The position numbers and the translations under genes were made by a program. From assembly GCA_016844945.1 (NCBI GenBank), contig JAERTJ010000092.1:1-64000 (forward strand): 64,000 nucleotides of DNA, written 5' to 3'. The notes beneath the pieces are model-generated. The model was not told the DNA's origin, searched no databases, and saw only the letters and a list, made by a program, of their open reading frames with translations. This DNA comes from Fidelibacterota bacterium. GTDB taxonomy: Bacteria; Fidelibacterota; UBA8477; JABMPR01. Positions 34,845-42,228 of the stretch are shown here, in pieces. Every line of letters begins with the position of its first letter. The stretch's first letter is position 1.

Positions 34845-36092
34845 ATGTTATTCGAATTCGATAGTTTAAAAGAACAAAAGGCCCGGATCAGAGTCATTGG
34901 AGTTGGTGGTGCAGGAAGTAACGCCATTGATCGAATGGTTGATTCTGAGTTGTCAGGTGTGGAATTCATATCTGTAAACACAGACGCACAAGCTCTTGAT
35001 CATAGTAAAGCGGATGTAAAGATTCAGATTGGTAAAACAATCACAAAAGGTCTGGGAGCAGGAGCCAAGTTACATGTTGGTGAAGCTGCCGCTGAAGAGG
35101 ATGCACAGGCAATTGCAGCTGCCCTCGATGGTTCAGATCTGGTTTTTATTACTGCTGGAATGGGTGGTGGTACTGGAACAGGCGCCGCACCTGTAGTAGC
35201 AAGAATTTCAAAGGAAATTGGGGCTCTGACAATCGGAATCGTCACCACACCTTTCCGCTTTGAAGGTCCACCAAGAGCCAAACGTGGAAAAGAAGGCGTA
35301 GAGAACCTACGTCAGCACCTGGATACGCTGATTGTCATTCCCAATCAACGTCTTCTTTCCATTGTAGATAAGAGTACGAGTATGGTTGACGCCTTCCTGG
35401 AGGCAGATTCCGTTTTACATCAGGCCACACGTGGTATTTCTGATCTAATCAATGTTCACGGCTTAATCAACCTTGATTATGCCGATGTTAAGACCGTCAT
35501 GGAAGGCATGGGTGATGCAATTATGGGTACTGGTATTGCGTCGGGTGAGGAACGCGCCGTACTGGCCGCACAGACCGCCATATCATCACCCTTGCTGGAC
35601 GACACGAACATTCAAGGAGCCCAAGGACTCTTGATCAATATCACTGGTGGCCCCAGTATGACATTAGCCGAAGTTGATGAAGCTTCAAACCTCATCTTTG
35701 AAGAAGTTGGCGAACAGGCCAACATTATTCTGGGTGCTGTTGTTGATGAAGATATGGGTGAAGAACTTCGCGTGACTGTGATTGCCACAGGTTTTCATCA
35801 TGACAGCGATCTTGTTTTTGACAGGAAAGAGAACCAGCCTGCCAGAGCCTATCGCCCAACAGCGTCGATCATCGAGTCAAAACCGGTAAATGAGATCAAG
35901 ATCGAAGCACCCGTAAATGATTTTGTTGAGCCTCATGTAGCCTCTCGTCTGGATTCATTTGATGACAGAGAGCAGCTGGAAACACCTACTTATGAGCGTC
36001 AACAGAAAGCTGAAGATGTCATCATGCATTTTAGTGATGATCTTTCAGTGCCAACCTATATCCGCCGTCAAGAAGATGGCATGAAACTGTAA
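34845..36092 (+). CDS. ftsZ: tubulin-like cell division GTPase FtsZ
   Basis: 415 residues. The GTPase domain begins [18 protein letters not shown]; the tubulin signature [10 protein letters not shown] lies near residue 106-115 and the synergy loop [11 protein letters not shown] near 210. A variable linker (about 325-395) leads to the C-terminal peptide [16 protein letters not shown], which contacts FtsA, as in the (I/V)PxxxR(R/K)Q consensus. It polymerises into the Z-ring. A CGGAGG ribosome site precedes the ATG. It is the last gene of the dcw cluster. Confidence 0.97.
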   Translation: MLFEFDSLKEQKARIRVIGVGGAGSNAIDRMVDSELSGVEFISVNTDAQALDHSKADVKIQIGKTITKGLGAGAKLHVGEAAAEEDAQAIAAALDGSDLVFITAGMGGGTGTGAAPVVARISKEIGALTIGIVTTPFRFEGPPRAKRGKEGVENLRQHLDTLIVIPNQRLLSIVDKSTSMVDAFLEADSVLHQATRGISDLINVHGLINLDYADVKTVMEGMGDAIMGTGIASGEERAVLAAQTAISSPLLDDTNIQGAQGLLINITGGPSMTLAEVDEASNLIFEEVGEQANIILGAVVDEDMGEELRVTVIATGFHHDSDLVFDRKENQPARAYRPTASIIESKPVNEIKIEAPVNDFVEPHVASRLDSFDDREQLETPTYERQQKAEDVIMHFSDDLSVPTYIRRQEDGMKL

Positions 36093-36101
36093 GACGTTAG
36101 A

Positions 36102-36204
36102 GGTCTCTAGACCACCTTTCCGCTGATGCGGACATAGCCCGTCGGGTCGGGCTGCTACAACCTCCGTTTCCCGTAAGCCCTGTTCCCTTAGGAGCAGGGC
36201 TTTT
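36102..36204 (+). terminator. three tandem hairpins after ftsZ, the last a terminator
   Basis: Within 115 nt of the ftsZ stop lie GGTCT/AGACC (36102-36113), AGCCCG/CGGGCT (36136-36153) and AAGCCCTG/CAGGGCTT (36175-36202), the last followed by TTTT-like bases. The third is a good intrinsic terminator for the cluster. The first two could stabilise the 3' end of the transcript. The rest of the gap to 36436 is AT-rich with no feature I can support. Confidence 0.6.
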
Positions 36205-36436
36205 CCCATGACTCTCCTACCCAAGATTAAGTTTCTGAATCTACCACATTCTCCAAATCCACGGTAGCACTTGTGAGACACCTTACTGGTAGCTACTTTC
36301 ACAGCAAATCATGAGATTTGAAACTACATCATTAATTCTATTTACAGTCAGTATAATGATTGTATTTCTATCTATTATGGTGTAAACGTGAAACTCATAT
36401 CTCAGCTGAATTGAACAAGTCTGAAAGATTATATGT

Positions 36437-36976
36437 ATGAAGATTACAGTGTTTATGGCCATCAGCCTCGATGGATTTATTGCAGATGAAAATGGGGGTG
36501 TTGACTGGCTAAATCAGCTATCAACAGAAAATGAAGACAATGAGGACTTCGGCTACTCCGACCTGTTTGAAAAAACGGATTGCCTGGTAATGGGGCGTAA
36601 TTCCTATGAAACGGTTTTGGGTTTTGGAAACTGGCCTTATCTGGATAAGCCCGTAGTAGTCCTCACAAATCGCCCACCCCCAGCTGAAATACCTGAGGGC
36701 GCCACTGTGGATTTTAAAAGCGGTTCTCCTCAACAGCTAATCGATGTGTTTAGAGCTGAAGACATACAACATATTTATCTTGACGGTGGTCATGTGATCC
36801 AGCAATTCCTCTCTGCCGGATTTATCGATGAGATTATACTGACCCAGGTACCAGCTTTACTGGGAAAGGGCATTCCTCTGTTTCTCGAACCCCTCGAATC
36901 AGACGATTGGAAACTTGATTCATCCAAGCTTTTTAGTAATGGATTTGTACAGCGACACTTCTTGAGAACTCGGTAA
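36437..36976 (+). CDS. dihydrofolate reductase family protein (RibD C-terminal-like)
   Basis: 179 residues with the start ITVFMAISLDGFIADENGGVDWL, the DHFR-like fold, then LVMGRNSYETVLGF, PVVVLTNRP, IYLDGGHVIQQFLSAGFIDEI and LGKGIPLF. These are the RibD_C/DHFR-like NADPH-reductase motifs of a broad family of small cytoplasmic reductases, distinct from true FolA. The exact substrate is unknown. It is an isolated gene ending before a strong hairpin and facing the aminotransferase gene. Confidence 0.85.
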   Translation: MKITVFMAISLDGFIADENGGVDWLNQLSTENEDNEDFGYSDLFEKTDCLVMGRNSYETVLGFGNWPYLDKPVVVLTNRPPPAEIPEGATVDFKSGSPQQLIDVFRAEDIQHIYLDGGHVIQQFLSAGFIDEIILTQVPALLGKGIPLFLEPLESDDWKLDSSKLFSNGFVQRHFLRTR

Positions 36977-37024
36977 TTCTACAAGCGGAAACAAGCAAGT
37001 AACATGACAGGTGCTTGAAAGGCT

Positions 37025-37051
37025 GCGAAGGTATCAAGAAGATACCTTCGC
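37025..37051. terminator. perfect 11-bp hairpin between convergent genes
   Basis: GCGAAGGTATC (37025-37035) is followed by a 5-nt loop and its exact complement (37041-37051). It sits between the convergent reductase and aminotransferase genes, so it probably ends both transcripts. There is no T-run on either side, which makes a classical intrinsic mechanism less certain. Confidence 0.5.
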
Positions 37052-37070
37052 GAGTCAAAGCTTTAACTAA

Positions 37071-38402
37071 TTATAGGGATTGAATCACCTTGCGGATGGA
37101 TTCTCCAATGTGATCAATACCTGCCGCAGTAATTGTCAGTGCAGGTGCCAATCGAACCGTCGTTTTGTGGGTTTCTTTGGCATATATCCCATTTTCCAGC
37201 AGTTTTAATGAAACTTTATGTCCATCTAGACCCGGTTTATCAAACATTTCGAATGCAGTCAACAATCCAGCACCACGTCCTTCTTTGATCTTATCTGGAA
37301 ACTCTGCTCGAATGCTCTCAAAATGGCCGAGAAGCCTGTCACCCATCACCTGGGCATTATGTGCAAGGTTATCATCAATCATGGCTTTAATGGCAAATAC
37401 GGCGGTCACAGAGGCTAATGGGAAGCCACCAAAGGTTGAACCTTCAGATCCTGGAGTCAATACATCGATCACTTCTCGATTTCCAGCAACAAATGATACG
37501 GGCATAATTCCAGCACCTGCAGCTTTACCACAGGCCATGAGATCGGGTTTTACATTATAGAGTTGATGGGCAAAATGAGCGCCAGTTCTTGCAAACCCGG
37601 TTTGGACTTCATCTACACAAAACAGGACATTGTATTGTTTACATAATTCAGCAACTCGTGAATGATATCCGGGATCTGGGAGAATAACACCTGCCTCACC
37701 TTGAATAGGTTCAACAATGTAGGAAGCTATACGATCGCCCTTTTCCTTGAATAAATTTTCAAGTGCATCAGCATCATTAAATGGTACAATTTCAATCCCG
37801 GGTAGAAACGGACCAAAATCATCCTTGGCCATAGGATCGGTTGAGGCAGATACAGCAAACAAGGAGCGGCCGTGAAAATTCTCCTCTGCGACAACGATGA
37901 TAGCCTCATTGGCAGGAATCCCTTTGACACGATAGCCCCAACGACGAGAGAGTTTCGCCATGAGTTCAGGCGCTTCAACCCCAGCGACCTTGGGAACAAC
38001 TTTATCCATTTTGGTTACAGCCGTTGCAGCCAAGAGAAAAGCTGCCATATATTTATGTCTAATTGAACGGGGGACAGTGGGAATCTTTTCATCCTGAAGG
38101 TGAGCGATGACTGCATCAACAATAGTTTTATTGAGCTGCCCCTGATTAACGGCAGAATAGCAACACAATCCATCCAACAATTCTTCTTCGATATAGGCTT
38201 TGACTCCCTCTGGATCAGGCTTGCGACAGATCAGAGTGGAACTATCCTGAACATGACTGACAACAACATTTTCCAGAGGTGCATAATTCTGCCCTCCTTT
38301 TTCCAATTCAATGGCTTCATGTTCAGCAGGACCCAGATCACCGATTCTAACATCATTGATGGTGAGATTATCACCGTAACCTGAAATTTTGACGTTGCCC
38401 AT
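37071..38402 (-). CDS. class III aminotransferase, ornithine-aminotransferase-like
   Basis: 443 residues. From about residue 75 it follows ornithine aminotransferases: CYSAVNQGQ, GVEAPELMAKLSRRWGYRVKGI, ENFHGRS, STDP, FGPFLPG, VEPIQGEAGVILPDPGY (Glu231), CVDEVQTGFARTG (Asp264) and the PLP-binding Lys293 in CGKAAGAGI. Such enzymes convert ornithine and 2-oxoglutarate to glutamate semialdehyde. Oddities: the first 70 residues are unlike the family, and the NTG phosphate-binding motif before GVE is replaced by KVA. A different omega-amino acid substrate (lysine, GABA, acetylornithine) is possible. It follows the pilus cluster at 83 nt but is not obviously part of it. Confidence 0.8.
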   Translation of the reverse strand: MGNVKISGYGDNLTINDVRIGDLGPAEHEAIELEKGGQNYAPLENVVVSHVQDSSTLICRKPDPEGVKAYIEEELLDGLCCYSAVNQGQLNKTIVDAVIAHLQDEKIPTVPRSIRHKYMAAFLLAATAVTKMDKVVPKVAGVEAPELMAKLSRRWGYRVKGIPANEAIIVVAEENFHGRSLFAVSASTDPMAKDDFGPFLPGIEIVPFNDADALENLFKEKGDRIASYIVEPIQGEAGVILPDPGYHSRVAELCKQYNVLFCVDEVQTGFARTGAHFAHQLYNVKPDLMACGKAAGAGIMPVSFVAGNREVIDVLTPGSEGSTFGGFPLASVTAVFAIKAMIDDNLAHNAQVMGDRLLGHFESIRAEFPDKIKEGRGAGLLTAFEMFDKPGLDGHKVSLKLLENGIYAKETHKTTVRLAPALTITAAGIDHIGESIRKVIQSL

Positions 38403-38485
38403 GAATATTTCTCCTATTGTGTGTATATAAAACGATTAGACCGAAGTAATTCCGTCCCACAGTACTCCAGCTCAAACAAGATATT

Positions 38486-39265
38486 TTAAAATCTGAAGGT
38501 TAGCAAATGAGTTACAAATTGGGGATCTACGACTCTGCCTATTCCAAAGATCAGGGTAGACAAGGCAACAAACGGGCCAAATTGTAAACGACGTTGGGTA
38601 GAAAACCCCTTAAAAAAGCCAGAAATTCCCCAGGCTAAAACAGCCAATAGACTGGCCAGGAAAAAAACATAGACCGAAAGTACCCAGCCCAACCAGAGGG
38701 CAGCAGCCAGACACAATTTCACATCTCCCAACGCAATGGTGTTATCAGTTCCACCGTATTTTTGAGGCAAGATGATAAATAGAGAGACAACTAATGCAAC
38801 ACCAAGGCCAATGAGAGAATGAAGGGGGTGCACATATCCAGAAATCAACCCCAGTGCCGCCACAACTAATATGAGGACAACAAAGCGATTGGGAATGATC
38901 CATTTCTCCATATCCAGCACCGCGACTCCCAATAATGCGACAAACAGCATACTAATCTGAATCGCAGCCATTGTTTCCAAAGCAAGAAATGCCCACGTTG
39001 TGAATAAGATTATTGAAATTTCATAGAGGGCAACGAAATATGACCGTTGATGACTACATTTTTTGCATGGTTGATCGCTAAGAAAAACCCCAAGGACAGG
39101 TATTCTTGAGATTAGAGATTGACCCTCGTCGCACGCGCTGCATTTTGCAGATTGTGAAAGTAGGGGTGCATCACCACGAATAACAAATACTAGGTGTGTA
39201 TAGAGTGCAGCAAGGACAATCCCAATCATTAAACCAAGAATTAACAATTCGTATGATGGGATCAT
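38486..39265 (-). CDS. pilD: prepilin peptidase (type IV leader peptidase) PilD
   Basis: 259 residues, about seven to eight transmembrane segments. The two catalytic aspartates of this aspartic protease are Asp118 in LDMEKWIIPN and Asp181 in ALGDVKL. A zinc-type CxxC pair (Cys42/45 and Cys67/70) marks the N-terminal methyltransferase half. The usual GSFLNVVIxRxP motif is strongly altered here (ALYTHLVFVIRGDAP), so methylation may be weak or done differently. It cleaves the G|F or G|L leader of the pilins encoded in the same cluster and is its last gene. Confidence 0.88.
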   Translation of the reverse strand: MIPSYELLILGLMIGIVLAALYTHLVFVIRGDAPLLSQSAKCSACDEGQSLISRIPVLGVFLSDQPCKKCSHQRSYFVALYEISIILFTTWAFLALETMAAIQISMLFVALLGVAVLDMEKWIIPNRFVVLILVVAALGLISGYVHPLHSLIGLGVALVVSLFIILPQKYGGTDNTIALGDVKLCLAAALWLGWVLSVYVFFLASLLAVLAWGISGFFKGFSTQRRLQFGPFVALSTLIFGIGRVVDPQFVTHLLTFRF

Positions 39266-39285
39266 TTGACCAACCGTTCAAGTCC

Positions 39286-40500
39286 TTACATACCAGACTT
39301 CATCGCCATACCAATGTAAAATACTGGCAGATAGGTTACGATGAGGATCACCAGAATTAACCCACCCACAAACATGATCATGAGGGGTTCAATCAGGGAG
39401 GTCATTCGACTCACCATGGAGTCGACTTGCTTGGCATAGAAATCAGATGCTTTATCCAGAAGGTTGTCTATCTCCCCAGTTTCTTCACCTGTTGCCAGCA
39501 ATTGAAGCAGGATTGATGGAAATTTCTCAGTGATACGAAAGGCGGCCGAGATATTGTACCCATCCCGAATATACTCGGTCGCTGTCCCAATGGCTTTTCC
39601 ATAGACTTTATTATTCACCACTTTTTGGATGAGTCTCATTGACGGAATAACAGGGACTCCTGCGCCGAGGAGAATACCCAGGGTTTTGGTCATTTTGTTG
39701 TAAATATTATAATTTATCAGCGTCCCAAAAACAGGAAAGTTGAGCTTAAAGGTATCCACCGCATATCCCCCCCTTCGTGTCAAAGAAACCATCCAGACCA
39801 CAATGTAGCCAACAAAAAGGAAGAACAGGACCTGGCCATAATGCTCTACCACCAAATCAGAGATTGACACAAGCATTTGAGTTGCGACAGGTAAATCAGC
39901 TCCCAGAGAATCGTAGACCTGATTAAACTTTGGTACAATGAATATTAACATGGCAGCCAGAACCACAACCAGAAAACCAAGCACCATAAAGGGGTAATAG
40001 AGTGCTGATTTTACCTTTTGGGCTGTGTCATGGACAGCTTCAATATAGGAAGCCAATTGATCAAGAATAGCCTGCAGGCTACCACTTACTTCTCCGGCTT
40101 TTACCAGTGCAACAAATAAATTATCGAAAGTAGCAGGATGTTTTTCCATGGAGTCGCTCAAACTCAACCCACGACGGATATCGTCAGATACGGCAGACAA
40201 CGTTTTCTTGAAACCAGGGTGCCGCTCTTCAGCGGCCAGGTTCGTCACCGCTTTTTCAAGGGTTAAACCTGCAGCAAACATGGTGGCTAACTGTCTGGTA
40301 AAGAAGACCAGATTTTTTAGAGGAATCCGAGTTTTAAGCTTAGCCAGGGATAAATTAAGTTCCTCAATGAACTCATCTCCCCATTGGATTTCACTCTTCT
40401 TTTTCTTCTTCCCACCATCAGCAATTTTATCAAAGGCTTCCTCTGCTGTGGGTTCAGCCTGTTTGAGTTGTTCAGCTAACTTTGCATCAATTTCAGCCAC
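39286..40500 (-). CDS. pilC: type IV pilus inner-membrane platform protein PilC
   Basis: 404 residues of the GspF/PilC family: two homologous T2SSF domains (about 65-185 and 270-390) with three to four transmembrane segments. Typical blocks are FTRQLATMFAAGLTLEKAV, FDNLFVALVKAGEVSGSL and, in the second repeat, the matching FPSILLQLLATGEETGEID. It is the membrane platform on which PilB and PilT act. It abuts pilB and precedes pilD at 20 nt. Confidence 0.95.
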   Translation of the reverse strand: MAEIDAKLAEQLKQAEPTAEEAFDKIADGGKKKKKSEIQWGDEFIEELNLSLAKLKTRIPLKNLVFFTRQLATMFAAGLTLEKAVTNLAAEERHPGFKKTLSAVSDDIRRGLSLSDSMEKHPATFDNLFVALVKAGEVSGSLQAILDQLASYIEAVHDTAQKVKSALYYPFMVLGFLVVVLAAMLIFIVPKFNQVYDSLGADLPVATQMLVSISDLVVEHYGQVLFFLFVGYIVVWMVSLTRRGGYAVDTFKLNFPVFGTLINYNIYNKMTKTLGILLGAGVPVIPSMRLIQKVVNNKVYGKAIGTATEYIRDGYNISAAFRITEKFPSILLQLLATGEETGEIDNLLDKASDFYAKQVDSMVSRMTSLIEPLMIMFVGGLILVILIVTYLPVFYIGMAMKSGM

Positions 40501-42210
40501 TTAAAAATCCTCAACGGTTGATCGTAATACTTCTTCAAAGGTGGTAATCCCATCTTTGAGTTTTCTAATACCTGCATCTCTCAGAGACACCATGCCCTGT
40601 TCGATGGCTTTTTCACGGATGACTTCCTGATTCGCGTTCTCGAAAACCAGCTTTCGAATTGCCTGGCGCATTTCCAACATTTCAAAGATACCAGAACGAC
40701 CTTTGTACCCGGTCTGACGACACTGCACACAGCCTTTGCCGTGATAATACTTTTGAGATGGAGCATCCTCCAATCCAAGACGGGTTAAATCCTCTTTACT
40801 GGGTGTATACTCCTCTTTGCAGTTTGGACAGATGGTTCTTACCAGACGTTGAGCCATCACCAGGTTCAAACTTGATCCAACCAGGAAGGGAGGCACACCG
40901 ATATCAATCAAACGAGTGATTGTTGAAGGCGCATCATTGGCGTGAACCGTACTGAACACGAGGTGACCTGTTAACGCGAATTTGATAGCAATATCAGCGG
41001 TTTCCTCGTCTCGAATTTCTCCAATGAGCAGAATATCAGGATCCTGTCGAAGAATGGATCGTAGGGTTGATCCAAATGTGAGGCCAATTTTTTCCCGCAT
41101 CTGAACCTGACTGATACCATCCATTTGATATTCAACAGGATCTTCAACAGTGGTGATATTGGTTCCCTCACTCTTGATTTCTTTTAGTGAAGCGTAAAGG
41201 GTGGTTGATTTACCAGAACCTGTTGGTCCGGAGATGACAACCATACCATAGGGCTGGCGGATCCATCGACCAAACATGTTCAGCTCTCGCATATGAAAAC
41301 CGAGAGTCGTAAGATCCAGGTTAAAACCACCTTTATCCAGGAGACGCATTACAATCTTCTCACCGTGGACTGTGGGTAGAACAGAGACACGAACATCGAT
41401 CTCGCGTTCACCCATCTGTATACTCATACGACCATCCTGTGGCAGGCGCCGTTCCGCAATATCCAGGTTTGATAGAATTTTTATGCGCGTTGTAATACCA
41501 CTTAAAGAAGTGATAGGTGGCGTCATAATTTTCTGAAGTACACCATCGATTCTGATTCGCACATTTACCACATGCGATTGGGGTTCGACATGAACATCAG
41601 TGGAACGCTCTTTAATCGCTTCCATGAGAATCAGATTCACCAATTTAACAAAGGGAGCATCTTCCTCGTTGACAGCTTCTTTGCTCAAATCAACCAGAGC
41701 TGAATCATCTTCATCTCCAGAAAAAACCTGAATATTGGACAGTGCTGCATCCACTTCATCAGTTTGTCTGATTCGTCCATAATGGTATTCAATGGCGTTG
41801 GTCAGGGCAGTTTCACCTGCAACCACAACTTCTACCTTGAGAGATGTTAGCTTCTCAATGGAGTCGACGGTGGCTAGATCTTCAGGGTCTTCCATGGCAA
41901 CCACGACGGTGGTGTCTGATTTACCCAGTACAATAGACATGTTCTCGTAAGCAAAGTCCTCAGGGATCGTATTGATTATCGCCCCTTCAACTTTCATGAG
42001 ATCATCTTCATAAACAGCAGGGTGTCCAAGCTGAAGTGCGTATACTTTGACCAGCTCTGCCTCGTTGATCATACCCATTCGAATAAGGAGTTTTCCCAGC
42101 TTTTCCTTGGTGGTGGACTGTCTTTCCAGCGCCTGGTCGAGCTGTTCCTGGTCAATCACCCCTTCATGAATGAGGATGTCACCGAGTTTCTGAAATTGAG
42201 GATTAAACAT
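40501..42210 (-). CDS. pilB: type IV pilus extension ATPase PilB with MshEN domain
   Basis: 569 residues. The N-terminal 145 residues form an MshEN domain with two LG(D/K)xLI...G motifs (KLGDILIHEGVIDQEQL.. and KLGKLLIRMGMINEAEL), a known c-di-GMP binding fold. The ATPase core has Walker A GPTGSGKSTT, the Asp box, Walker B ILLIGEIRDEETAD and the His box TGHLVFSTVHANDA. A CPNC...CVQC zinc element follows. It powers pilin polymerisation at the inner membrane. pilC follows without a gap and the Ig lipoprotein precedes it. Confidence 0.95.
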   Translation of the reverse strand: MFNPQFQKLGDILIHEGVIDQEQLDQALERQSTTKEKLGKLLIRMGMINEAELVKVYALQLGHPAVYEDDLMKVEGAIINTIPEDFAYENMSIVLGKSDTTVVVAMEDPEDLATVDSIEKLTSLKVEVVVAGETALTNAIEYHYGRIRQTDEVDAALSNIQVFSGDEDDSALVDLSKEAVNEEDAPFVKLVNLILMEAIKERSTDVHVEPQSHVVNVRIRIDGVLQKIMTPPITSLSGITTRIKILSNLDIAERRLPQDGRMSIQMGEREIDVRVSVLPTVHGEKIVMRLLDKGGFNLDLTTLGFHMRELNMFGRWIRQPYGMVVISGPTGSGKSTTLYASLKEIKSEGTNITTVEDPVEYQMDGISQVQMREKIGLTFGSTLRSILRQDPDILLIGEIRDEETADIAIKFALTGHLVFSTVHANDAPSTITRLIDIGVPPFLVGSSLNLVMAQRLVRTICPNCKEEYTPSKEDLTRLGLEDAPSQKYYHGKGCVQCRQTGYKGRSGIFEMLEMRQAIRKLVFENANQEVIREKAIEQGMVSLRDAGIRKLKDGITTFEEVLRSTVEDF

Positions 42211-42228
42211 GGCTATTGGATCCTAATC

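Noticed and set aside
36142-36153. A possible separate small RNA or riboswitch after ftsZ.
   Set aside because: Only simple hairpins are visible and no promoter or ligand-binding core could be recognised, so it is listed as a terminator region with an open question.
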